Of a stretch of 64,000 nucleotides of DNA, positions 17,330 to 29,942 are shown piece by piece (positions within the stretch are counted from its first letter, which is position 1; each line of letters starts with the position of its first letter). Under the pieces are notes generated by a model. The model worked only from the letters and a program-made list of their open reading frames with translations, searched no databases and had not been told where the DNA came from. The position numbers and the translations under genes were made by a program. This DNA comes from Notospermus geniculatus (Eukaryota > Nemertea > Pilidiophora > Heteronemertea > Lineidae): positions 468,170-532,169 of the forward strand of contig NMRB01000176.1 in assembly GCA_002633025.1 (NCBI GenBank), read 5' to 3'.

Positions 17330-19194
17330 GGTAAATCACGGATGGGTCGCTTCCATTTGTGAACTTAGATGATCAGTGATAAGGGTCTCCGGCACGACCG
17401 ACCTGGCCAGACGTGATGACAGAATGGAATCAAGCATTTTATAGTTCATATCCAGGTTAATTGAGCAGATCAAGAGGATACGAGTTCCCACCAGATGGCT
17501 TACAGAAATAATGGATTTTGATTTTGGCTCTCCAGTGAGTGCATTTTGCTTGTCACTAAGCACTTTATCAGCTTGGATCTCGATGATGTTTCTTAAAGGA
17601 GAGCAGACTTCATATATACTTATTGACAGCGTGAATTTCATTTTCGTACTAGCGGACATAAATGACAGAGTGAAGTGTGGAATAGGAATGAAATCCGTTT
17701 CCATTGGTCTGCAATCACCACTTCGCTTTATACTCTGAGGTACTGCAAGTTTCATATTGCCTGCTTAAAAGGGTACTCAGCGCAGCCTCTGGTGGTGAAC
17801 TGATCTGGCGTATGACAGCCTGGGTGCTATTACAGGAGTAAGGCTTACAATTGCCATTACCAGTGATACACGTATGCATCTGACTAAATCAATGAGACCA
17901 AGGCTGTCATCCGGAAGACACTGATAATGTTCCCTTGAGCATGACATATGTTGCAGACAGGAAGATACAGAAAATTGGGACTAGCCAAATGGAGTACGGT
18001 AGATTGTCTGTTCATGAAACAGTCTACCAATGTTATAATACTGTACATAGATTGGTTCCCGATCTCTCCGCTAGAGCTTATACTGTGATCGGTATTGCCT
18101 GTCGCCTATTCACGCGATAGTCTGGAAAAGCAGCCGAATGAAAACCCGCTGTTGGTTAAATGAAGCCAAAGTATATTTTTCAAGTAGTTAGGTGTTACTG
18201 CACTCTTTGTGTTTTGGGTTTTGGCCACCTAGTGACCAAGCCAAGACTCAAATCGGAACGAAACTTGGTGTCATAGGTCATCTAACCTAGAGGTATACGA
18301 ATGTGCCGTGACATTCCAAAAGTCAACACATTTTCAAATGTCACATCAACACAATACAAAAGTCACTAGTTACGTCAATGCTCATCAATGTGTTGACTTT
18401 TGGAATGTCACGGCACATACGTATACAAAGTTTCAAATCAATAGCCCCAGCGGTTACGAAACGTGCCATGCTGACGGACGACGACGGACGCTGCACCACC
18501 AAGAGCTCACCAGGTGAGCTAAAATTTGATTGGTTTCAGATGAGTAAACGCCGACCAATCAACGCGTTTTCTTTCGGCTGACGTAATACGGATGACAGGC
18601 CATACCGATCTCACTGAGGCAAGCCCCAGCGGTGAGATCTGGAACCAATATTTGTTTTAATTTTCTGGAGTGCAAGGTGTACATGCAACATGTGTCTTCT
18701 CATGGAATTTTCTATCAAATCTGGTATTTTCCTGAAAATGAGTCAAGGCACTGCCTGTCGCCATCTAAGATTAACAGCAATCACTGAACCATCATTCATA
18801 CTCCTATTCTAATAAACACTGATCGCCTTCACGAACAAAGAGATCAATTTTCATTATCTCAGATCCTATCAAATTAGAAAGTTGACAAGAGGATTGAAGC
18901 ACTTAATGTTAATCATGCTTCTTAACCAGGGGGTCTAATTGAAGACTGGTACACCTATGCGTAACATCAGAACCTTCCATTCTACCCACTGGTTTGCTTA
19001 AAAATAATTCTGTATTGGCAGATTTCCAATTGATACTAGTAGTATCGGATGCAAAAGGTCAACCATCTCCAACTGCTGTCTTCTTGCTTAAAGCAGACAA
19101 TATTGGACTGGATCTGATTTACTTGACAATAAAGCAGTCGTATATCATACTGCATCATGGTTTAAAAAAGAAATGAAAAAATGAGTTCAACCTA

Positions 19195-19362
<168 letters not shown>

Positions 19363-21071
19363 TCATTTTTGCATTCAAAGAAACTGTAAAAAATAAGGTC
19401 GGAATTGAACAAGTTTCTTTCTTCGTTGAGCTGCATGTACAGTAATGTTGTTACTGTATTTGGATCACAATAGCCGTAACTGTACGTGATTGAATTAAAT
19501 TATTCCAGACATTTTGAAAATCTAACGCCATGCTGCCGGGTTGCCTGCAGAGCTCCGGTCCGATGATGGTTAACATAAAAATTCTGAGGTAAAATTGCCA
19601 GGAATTCGTAGTCTTGGACCCAAGAAATTGTCTTCATATATCATCATATCATTATTACCGGCCTCGTTGGATTTTTGCCACACTTGTCAACTATTATCAG
19701 ATGCATGGATATACCACCATGCACCTCCGTGTTTGCACAGGGATGTTGAGTGTAGAGACCCTTATACGAAGACGCAAGGAGCAGCTGGCTTCAGGGCAAA
19801 TCTCCTTTTATCTGCAATTACTTCCGTCCTCTATGGAGGTCAAGTTCACTCGATCTACAGTTCCAATGACAAGGAAACGAGGCGGGGTGAAGCTTGATAC
19901 AGATGGTCCAATTTCTACTAAGGAATCAAAGGTTGGTATCTGGTCGGTTATTGGACTATATATGACTTAAAGCAGTGATTTTAAAGGCACTTGAAATGAG
20001 GTCACTGCAAGTTTTCTATTGTTAATGAAGTTATTCAACAACACAATCTTACATGTACATGTAGGCCTACACATGTACATTATGTCCTTCATCAGCCCAC
20101 CAATCACTTAGCCTAATAATGTATACACCAAAAACGCAGTTGTAAGGCCAAAGTGTTCTGGCATTGCCGGGGTCCAGTTTGGCCTGTTTACGATGTTCGG
20201 CATTGTTGACCACAAGCAGGCTGATATCTTCGAATCCAAGTCATGACACTGACACTTTTGATGTAATAAGAATGTGGACTGCTGGCAAAGCCAGTTCTCT
20301 GTGAACTTACAACTGCAATTTGGTGTACCATACTAAGTAACAACAAATGCATGTGTTGATACTTCTACACAATAGCAGAGACAAAGCTGAGAGAATAATC
20401 TGACTTATTGTGTATGTACACGCTTGTAATTCTCTTCACAGCGAAACAAATTGATGCTGTCTTCCTTATTTAGAATGTACAATTCGCCGTTGCTAGGGGC
20501 CTGTGAAGATATGTCCTCCCAAGAACCATCGGAACTGACAAAGGAACCAGCTGCTCTGGTAATAACACTGTTCTATTGATCCAACACACTCGTCTCTCCC
20601 TGCCAACATGCTTCACATGGACACAAACAAGTAGGGAGAGAGTATAGGAGGTATCTCGGTTGTGGAACAGATGTGAGTTGCTGGAAGCAATCTTGTCTGT
20701 TACTAAAAAGGTTGGGAATGTGCATTATCTATACACATTGATTTCTCAGTGCACTCATAATTACCGATTTTCTAAAGAACACAATTTCAAAAAAAATTCA
20801 AATTTTCCTACTATAGACCAGAGTACAATACAATTTCAGACGAATATGAATTGCAACATATTTTTGCAGCAAATGCTTCTTTTTGTAGCCCACATTTCTG
20901 ACGCAGCTCAAGAAAAATTCGTAAACCTGCAGTCTTTTTTACTTTCGAACGAAGTGTACACTTCTAAGTTCCTACATGTAATATCAAAAATTCCTAAGCT
21001 TATGAATTTTTGCTGATATTAAACTGTGCGAACGAATCAGGTATTCTCGTTCAGTATTATCTTCTTTAATA

Positions 21072-21463
21072 GGGAGTTTTCGCAAATCTGACGAAAAACG
21101 AAGTACGAAATACGAAATTGGACGTCATATCCATGACGTAATGTATTTCAGGAAATGCCTGGTACCACAAATATCGCCTGCTGCAAGAGCGTCTTTTAGC
21201 GTACGACGTTAGAACGACAGAGGTACGGTGTATATTAAACTTTGAAATTTATCTTTCGTTTCCACTTCATTGATACGAATTGGAAAAAATTTAAAAATTC
21301 AAGATGCGCCATAACTCTTTCGATCTTACATGACATGCTAAAAGACGCACTGGCACTGGGACATTTATGGTACCAACCATCTCCAGAAATAAATTACGTC
21401 ATGGACATGACGTCCAATTTCGTATTTCGTACTTCGTTTTTCGTCAGATTTGCGAAAACTCCC
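21072..21463. mobile_element. TA-flanked foldback, 392 bp, private to duplication copy 2
   Basis: Flanked by TA (21,070-21,071 and 21,464-21,465). The ends are GGGAGTTTTCGCAAATCTG and its inverse. The terminal arms run on through acgaaatacgaaattggacgtcat. The corresponding site in copy 1 (near 3,654) has no element and is about 30 bases shorter. The same family, in opposite orientation and enlarged, is at 41,185-42,476. Confidence 0.9.
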
Positions 21464-23526
21464 TAATCAGACAGTTCTGACCAACATTGGACCAAAATGT
21501 TCTTGTGACTTCTCCCTTTGGTAGTATCACACATCCAAAGTCGATCCCACGTGACAGTCTTGAATACTAGAGCAAATGAGGCATTGTCGACAGATAGTAG
21601 CCGGTGCAATGAAATCTTTTTTTACCGTTCTTCCCATTAACAGGCGAAGTTATGCTATCCATCACGAGAATAGTTGACAGCCGCTATAGCCGTAATGGTG
21701 TACAACCCCAAGGGTATCCTTTGCTTTATCAAGTATTATTGGAATGCTAGCCATGTAAAAGAAGCATTGACGTCTGATCCAGTAATTCACCAGGCAATGG
21801 TAGGGTAAACGAGGTGAAAGCAGTATCTAGTCAACAATTCCTTGCCAACGTGAATATAGATGACTTGCAGCACCAGGAATGAAGTGATGTGTGGTGAAGG
21901 CACGAGTACACGGATGTCGAGAGAGCTGGAGGCATACTGACACTTTTGTTTGGAGAGATTGTATCAGAGAGAATGCAACAGCCATTTTGAAAAGCAGTCT
22001 GACTGTATCGCCACCCACAGAAGTATTTATGCTAAACAAATCCTTTGTATGATTGGATTTTTATGTATGGATAAGCAATAATGACCCAAGAAGATAACAT
22101 CTCGGACCAAATGTTCCGTAGACAGGGCAACAATATGGACTATCAGAAAATGATGCGATCATATCGAACACAGCCAATCATTTCTAACCCGTCAAATGTT
22201 ACCCTGAGGGACGGGAAACTGATCGGGATATTATCTACATCGATGTTGCCCTGCCAGAGGCGCAATCACTGATCACCTAAAGGTAGAGTGCTCCAGCGAG
22301 ATACTGAGGAGAGAGGAAAACAGGCCAATGTCATGTTACCATTGCCACAGTGCCCAACCAGATGGAAAGGATTTTGTGCACGTACGCACTGACTGCACAA
22401 TGTCCATATGACATCATCCATTAAAAGTCCCTTCAAGCAGATATGTTGAATTTGGCCAATTAATTGTTCACGATAAAGATGTCGATAGAGCCCATAGCTG
22501 CTGAGACGGGAGTGTGCCATCGTACCTTTATTGACTCCAAAAATGACATTTTTGAGTAATGGGACAATATTTTGAGGAAATCAGTGATTACCTCAAGACA
22601 TCCACCAGGCCCTCCACAAACATATCAAGATGATAAGATCAAGTTTCACAGGAGTGTACCTCAAGGGATAAGGGTACCCCTAATATCTAGCATAACGAAA
22701 TGATGATGGCACAACTTCGAGTTTTATTTCTACCACTGTACGAACGTGTGACCCATCTTCCTTATGTCGTCATATAGCAATGCGTGCACCTAATGTATGT
22801 CCAGTGAGATGTTGAGGGTACTGATGCCTTATCACAACAGCGTTCATCCTCCATCAGTGCATTTCTTCGACATTACTGGTTTTGATGTTAGCGGTAGCTC
22901 TTTGGTTGCTATTTTTAGTGTGATGTTGCTGACAATGTTTTTCGTGAAGATTGCTGGTTGTAACAGAACCCATCTTTATTCTTCAAACTTTTTATTGAAG
23001 CAAATCAGGTAGAAAAATTTAAAAATAAACATACTAAAGTTTATCGATTCAACAGGGGATTGTCTGCAGGACGAAATATCACACCAAGTAATACCAGCTT
23101 GACTAGGGTGGAAAAGTGGTCGAGTCATATTCACAGCGCGAACTACAAAAGACCCTACAAGCTTCTCAAACATCTGCGGGCGACTAATGTACTGGTGATA
23201 AGGGATGTGCATCCTGTTCGTATCCCACGAGAATTTTCTTCAATACGCCACCAGAAGAATTAGACGGTACGCTCGTATTTCACACTGCTGATCACAATGG
23301 GAACCCAACAGATTAATGTCTCATTCGCTGCAGTGGAACGCAATAGCCTTGAAATTGGCGATATTTCACCACAGTGAGAGATGAATATTGCTTTAGAAAG
23401 AATTCTTCTCTATAAATAATAAGTGGGGGTTGTCTTTTGGGAAATTTTTAGACGAATGAGATTTTCATGAGTTCAATAAAAAGGACCTTCAATGCTGATG
23501 ACACCAGACAAAAGAATAATGTTATG

Positions 23527-23834
23527 CAGGCCCGTAGCCGCCCTCTGATGAGTGGGGGGTCCCTGGCAGGGTCGGATCCAGGATTGACAGAAAGGTTGGG
23601 TGCGTATAGCTCGGCGGAGGCGGTCAGGACCGGAAAGTGAAGCCCAAACGGGGGGTCTGGCCCTCCCCCAGGAAAAAATTCACAATTTAAGTGCTTTAGA
23701 TGCATTTTCCTGGGATCTGAGAGCAAAAATATGGACATATAAAATGGACATTTGGGCCAAGGTATTTTTGGCAAAAAAAGTGGGGGGGGGGGCCTTGGAC
23801 CCCCGGCCCCCCCCCCCCGGCTGCTACGGGCCTG
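23527..23834. mobile_element. GC-rich DNA transposon, 308 bp, private to copy 2
   Basis: The terminal inverted repeats are CAGGCCCGTAGC and GCTACGGGCCTG. A 5-base duplication ttatg occurs at both sides (23,522-23,526 and 23,835-23,839). The matching site in copy 1 (near 5,723, ctatg) is empty. The interior is rich in G and C runs, unlike its surroundings. The ends recall non-autonomous hAT-like elements, though the duplication is 5 rather than the usual 8 bases, so the superfamily is uncertain. Confidence 0.85.
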
Positions 23835-26049
23835 TTATGTCGATTGCAGAGTTTTAACCGTTACTGGAAATACGGTCGAAGATAACCGATTTGCATAATA
23901 TTTCACATTAGATCAGATTAGCAAAACCTGGTTAGTTGAGAGGAGTCAGATTTCAGAGGAGTAGGCCTGTTCCATATAGTCTAAGGCTTAATGATCAGTG
24001 TACGATTAATTTAGTCGGAAATAGTAAACATAAAATGACTATTATAAATGGGCGTCTTTTTAAGAAAACTCGACCCTTTTTTCAACACTTTCACCTTTAC
24101 GCCTGTCTGCCGAAAGAAACCTTTTAGGCAGGTATGACCTTGAACAAAATAAGTTACATATGTATCTTTTTCATTATTGACAAGGGGCCTCCATTTCAAA
24201 GACGTACTTCGCCGTGTCTGCCACTTTTATGTGTTTTTTTCAAAAGCAATAAACGTGCAACAAGTATTGAAAAATATCATGTTCGTCTGAGACAACGAAG
24301 CATTACATGTTAGCTAACTTCCCTTGTCGCTAAGCTTTAATAAAAAGGTTATACATTGTACTTGATGTCCTTATTGGGCTTCTCCTGGTATCATAGGAGC
24401 AGGAACGAAATCATATTTGGTGAAACTTGAGTGGACATATCCTCGAGCTACATGTATGTCTAAAAGTCAGTTGTCATGCTATTAGTAAGAACAAAATGAC
24501 GTCATCTTTCACCTCGCTGAAATCCAAGACGCAACGTGTACATGTATGTGAACAGGCAGTATTTTCCTATACCATTAGGAGCATACATATATTTGCCTTT
24601 TTTAGGTCTGAAGTTAAAGGACATGTGGCACGCCATAAAAATACTTGTAGCAGGAAGGCATTACCAACTGTTCAAACGAATCGCATACTCTATAAACAAC
24701 TGGATAAGCTGTTTAAGGTTCTTAGTTTTAACTGTCAACAACTTTTTTTGAATTTACTTCCAAATTGTCAGTTTGATAGCACACAACAACACTGAAAATT
24801 GACCACCGATGAAATGAACCCAAACACAGGCTACCATATGGCTGCTCCCAAATCAATGAAACCACCCTCTTTCCCACATGTACGATGTGTTTTGTATATA
24901 ATACGAAACCCACCCTCTCGAGATAAGAATAGTCTACCGCATAATGAAACCTGAGAAATGGCTGTCCACCAGACAGAGAAAAACCAACATTAGACCATGA
25001 TCACGCTAAAAACATTATCCTGTGCAACAGCAATGGCCTGTCTCCATGTACCGGTAAAAAAAGGAACACCCATACATTCTGTAGCAAGTGGTTCGGTGGA
25101 GTCGTGGTTTGTAACCACGATGTGTGGCGATGAAGTACTACATCTGCTGCTTTCACCAATGTAAAAAAATAGTGATACTAGCAACGTCGTATGGTTCTTT
25201 CACGTTATATGTACTTTTCGTTAAGGAACAGACGCAGACCTTGTCTGAATCCTTACGAGAGTAATTTTTGAGACTGTGTTTGCCAGGGTCGCCGACGGAG
25301 GAGAGGAACGAGGTTTACGGATGAGGAAGACCTTGGGAACGGGATTGGGTCACGATATGCCGGCGGACATCTTATGTGTTTGTCATTTTGGCGAGTCCTG
25401 AATCATTTATATAAACATCAAATAAAATAAAACGGTAACCTATTTTGAGGCAAAAGTAGTTTCTAGTATTCTGTCATAAAGTCGACAATTAATCAGTTTA
25501 AGAAACGCCCTCTTCGTTTCCTTTACCATCTGCCATATCTATATCAATTCACCAAAGATTACAGATCACATTGGCTGTCTTCAGTGGTCCTTCTTCCGAT
25601 CAATCATCTCCTACCTATAGGCAGGCATTCACGGACTCTATCGACTGTCTGTGTCATCCTCAAATGACAATATGCCGACAGTTAGATAAGGATGATCGAG
25701 TGTGATAGATTCGGCGCAGTCGCTTCGTTTTTATTTACCGTACATTTGCAGTTTGAGTAGATGCCAGTGTGCAAGCTATGAATGCTTTGTGTTATGACGT
25801 GCACATCGATCACGTTGAAATGCAGTGTAAGTATTTGTCCATAGAAAGAGTTCAATCTCAAGCAGCCAGATCTCATATATGTTTAGCAATGTGGATAGAA
25901 AGTCACAGAGAACGGTCCACTGACCGGGTCTTTGTTATTTGGGATGGTAACAGGCAGATTTTAATGCCTCTATACCCTACATGTATAGGGATACAGGCCC
26001 ATGTTGACAAACATAATGGACTCTTCTTTCGGCATATACATGTACATGT

Positions 26050-26375
26050 ACACTCTTGTAGGAAAGTAAAAGGACAGCAAGTTATCCTCAAATATCTCAA
26101 AAACCACTGGAGCTACAGCAATGGTATTTGCACCCAGTCTGTAGCAACATGTTGGGCATAGAACCGTGGCGTTTTGACAAATATCAATTTTAATTAATTA
26201 AGAGAAAAATGACATTTTGTAAAATGACTTTTTTCACAATTTTTGAAAAATCGTCCGATTTCAATTTTTCTTTCTTCATTACATTCCACTTGACTGACTG
26301 ACCAACATCTGCAACTTTTCCCTTTTAAAATATCAAGAGAAAGTGCCTCTTTTTGCATTTTTCAGCAAAATAAAN
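26050..26375. other. Segment present only in duplication copy 2, ending in N
   Basis: These 326 bases have no counterpart in copy 1. They include an A/T-rich stretch (aattttaattaattaag, followed by several aaaatgac-like words) and end at N (26,375), directly before homology resumes at 26,376. No exon was recognised. Confidence 0.7.
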
Positions 26376-27145
26376 TCAGTATTTTTTAGAAGCAGGAAAA
26401 TGGCAACGACATATTGAAAAGAAAGGCAAGTTATTTGGCACCGCAAGATTTTGACATTAATTCTCGATTCCAAAGGCGATATTGAATTTTTTGTACCAAT
26501 ACATATTCGCAGGCACGACATCCCCGGATTGTGTTAGATAATAGTCAAGGAACAATTTTCTTAAGATAGATCCTTAACTTCTTCCTTTTCCAATCTTTTT
26601 CTCCTTATCTATATATGCACATTCTGCACAAATTCATTGTAATTTTCCTCCCTATGAAAAGTATCTAATGTACTTTTGTTTTATACATAAAGATCAATAA
26701 ACGTGTTTGTAATTTGTAACTTGTGATTATATCATTTTACTTTCTGGTGTCCACGTCCTGGAATTCAGTTCTCACAAATGGAGCACAACTCATAGTTGGA
26801 GTTTTTTAATGATTAATAATCTTGTATGATAGATATAAACTTATGTCAACAGATGGTGATCAAGGAGATTAAAATTGAAATTTCGGTGCAGTCGTATTTC
26901 ATCTGGCAGAAACTGTACAAAATTAAAAAGACATTTCTATATGTCAAGTGGAAATCAAAGCTAGTTAAATTGGCCATGATATTTTTTTTCAAAATGTCAC
27001 AGTACAGAACAGCATGACAAAAAGGAGTGCAAGTGATGCACATAGGCTATATAATGATTTAGTCATCCAGATCCACAGGGAATTTTACCCTGTGAAAACG
27101 GTCACATTAATAAACTGATGAAATGACGGAGGTAATCAACTTTTT

Positions 27146-28213
27146 TCATTTATTTCAAACGTGCACTATCTGATCCAGACACGTGTATGTGAGATTTGAT
27201 AGAATGGGTGCTACTGGACTAAGAAGATAATTGAATGGTTCCACATGTTTTTTACTTTGCAGTGCTTTTCATGAGACAGGGAGCGCTGATTGTTACTCTC
27301 GAGGGACCGATCAGATCCACTAGCTAGCAGAAAAGAACTTATCGGAGTGGGTACCAAAGGGATCGATCGAAGCACTTGTCGCCATAAAGCAACCTACGAC
27401 AGAATTTATAGGTTACCAAGAATTTCGTACCAACATTATATGATCAACTCGAATTTTTTACTTGATACCAGCTTTCACCTCTGCCATTTCTTCATCACGA
27501 CTGGAGAAATTCTTAAATATGTATAGAAGAAAGTCGAGTACAACGAACAGATGATAGAAGTGTGATACGAGGTTGTCAAAAACTTCTTTCTACTTTTACT
27601 CTTTAAGTTCCGTATACATACATGTATGCTTCAGTGCTAATATTTCTACAAAACTGATGATTGGAAGACACGAACATGTAAGTTAGACTAGAATTTGTAT
27701 TTATATACACGTATTGTAATAAATATAAGTTGATCATACAATGGTGTTATGGGTTTTTGCTGCTTCTCTACATCCAGATCAACACGGCAACAACATTATA
27801 TGGTACATGCATAACGATATTGGAGAGGTACTGTACATGTAACTGTGAAGGAAACTAACAGAATGCTATTGCTAGGTACAGGTTGTCAACATTTTCAACA
27901 AATGGATTGTCACAGCCATTACATCATGGGTAGTCTTTTCCAACTGTCGGGGATCCCATTAGTTGCCTGCAGGGCTGCCGCACGTTCGACAGCAACAGTG
28001 GAAGTGTAAAGGGTTATGCTGCTTTCACATTTTCTGCTTATGCACAGTTTACCGAGAAATTTTACTAGAGGTGGAACCAGTAAGAACGAAGTGCAACAGG
28101 AAGTGTCAAACATTCAGTCACCAACAACTAACCTCCCCCTGTAGCAGCAACATTTAAGAGTGAAAAGCCAAAGAGAGTGTACATAATGATGGTGATTTAA
28201 ATTGTAACCTCAC
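27146..28213. other. Intron sequence upstream of the duplication
   Basis: Single-copy stretch between the end of duplication copy 2 and the WW exon. No repeat array or other exon was recognised. Confidence 0.45.
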
Positions 28214-28330
28214 TTTATGTAATATGGTTTGCCTCCCTTGTCCACTGCTTCCTCCCAGCCATATGGCAGACCGTTGCTGGCATCCCAGTGATCCGAGGGG
28301 GGCACCCAGTGACTGGTCTGGGTGTGGTGG
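28214..28330 (-). CDS. FRMPD4-like gene, exon with end of WW1 and start of WW2
   Basis: Internal coding exon read on the minus strand, 117 nt (1 nt + 38 codons + 2 nt). It has a TTCTCTAG acceptor at its high-coordinate edge and a GTGAGG donor at its low edge. It encodes the tail of one WW domain (HHTQTSHWVPP, with the second conserved Trp and the terminal Pro) and then the first two thirds of another (LPYGWEEAVDKGGKPYYI, with the first Trp and the Tyr-Tyr strand). The last two bases, AA, are completed by the C that opens the exon at 9,050-9,210. This gives Asn and continues WW2 as NHVTRITTIDDPR, so the join is certain in phase. WW domains bind proline-rich ligands. FRMPD4 has one WW ahead of its PDZ; here there appear to be two. 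The upstream exon with the first half of WW1 was not found. Naming rests mainly on the downstream PDZ. Confidence 0.88.
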
Positions 28331-29690
28331 CTAGAGAAAATAAAAAATAAAAACACATTAATATCGTGGCACATTTAAAATTAATGCTGCTGGTGTGTAA
28401 TAAACTCCTGAAATGGGAAATGAAAATGTATGACTTCAATTTACTTCAAAAAACAATCATTCAACGTTAATGTAGCCATGCTGTGAAACCTCATGGCCAG
28501 ATTAAATGGTCCTGGAAATGAAACGATTTAATACAATGGTAATTTTCATTGTCTGGCTCTCAGATCATTTTATGACGGTGTGACAACTTCTGCAATGCAG
28601 TTCTAATACAGTATGACGAGTAACTGATATTTCTTGGTATCTATCACCATCCAAATGTTTCTAGCAGAATTGAAAACAAATGCAGGATTAGAACTAGAAT
28701 ATTCCTTGGTACCCATTAGCAATCAGATAGGCCTACTGGTAATCATTTTATAGTTTCTAAAATAGATGTCTACAAATGCAGGTTATTGAGATTCCCTGGT
28801 GTCCATCAGCATTCAGATGAGTGAAGAGTTCCTTTGGTATCTTGCAGCATCCAAATAATCAATAAGTTCCTCAAGTAGATGAAACCAAAGCTGCCACGAT
28901 TAAAACTTTACTACGATGTAGTTTCGTGGAATTTGACAAAGGATTGTGAACAAAGGTCGTCAAAGCAGCCACTCAATCTGCCATGTAGGCCTACATGTAT
29001 AATATAAACTAAAGCGTTGTTTTCTCACAAAATCTTGCAGTATTTTTGTAAGTAATCAGCAATGAAGGAAATGCAAAGAAACACAGGAAGGAGTTCCATG
29101 CACAAAGCCTATGTGATACGATGGCCTTATAGAGTTGAGGGAGAGTTTATCTAAGTGAATTCTAGACACTGACTGTTTTTATGCAGATCTCTGTCTCCTT
29201 CACTCTGCAGCAGAGCAGACACTGATCATTAGGTCATAGAGTGACTAAAGGACTTTGTTTCGGAGAGTACCTTTTTAGATCCTGATCTAAAGAGCCTAGT
29301 GTGGCTACTTTGGTGACCTCCAGGCAAATCACAAGGCAGAAATGGGAGGCAACGAAGCAGAGCATCATTATAGCTACATGTAAATGTCACTAGTCACTCT
29401 CCGTTACTCTGATAATTACCGCAGCGAAGGAACTGTTGGAAGGGCTATTCAAGATAAATGAGTGATCTATCAAGCGATGCATAATTAGTGGCCATTAATT
29501 ACCAAACGTAAATGAATCAAAGGGACGAATATGGAATCGGCATTGTGTTGCAGCTTGTGAAGATAAAGGGGCAAATGAACATAGGAAACCCGCCATGTGT
29601 ATACTGCATGGACAAACGATTGTGTTCATCAGCTATTGTGTTCTGCATGCACATGTATATGCGCTAAAGTACCTTTCAAATGTTTTTACG
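28331..29690. other. Intron or upstream sequence, no gene seen
   Basis: Holds three to four loose repeats of a ttccttggtaYccatYagca-like segment at 28,627-28,875. The missing half of WW1 was looked for here on the minus strand and not found. Confidence 0.4.
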
Positions 29691-29698
29691 CAGTCAGT

Positions 29699-29942
29699 CA
29701 ATAGGTCATATGAATAGACTAGTAAATGCTTTTACTTGAATTTTGCAATACAAGTGCACAAGGCAATGTTCTACAAATCTGAAGTAAAAGCATTTGCTAG
29801 TCTTTATTCATATGATTCAATGGGTCATATGAATAAAGACTAGCAAATGCTTTTACTTGAATTTTGCAATACAAATGCACTATGCAATGCTGTACAAATC
29901 TGAAGTAAAAGCATTTGCTTGTCTTTATTCATATGATTCAAT
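29699..29942. mobile_element. Head-to-tail dimer of a palindromic MITE
   Basis: Two units of about 122 bases. Each begins with ggtcatatgaata and agcaaatgcttttacttga and ends with tcaagtaaaagcatttgct-like sequence plus tttattcatatga. Each unit is itself an inverted repeat. Single or partial relatives are at 34,008-34,131, 41,821-41,885 and 44,690-44,790. Confidence 0.85.
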
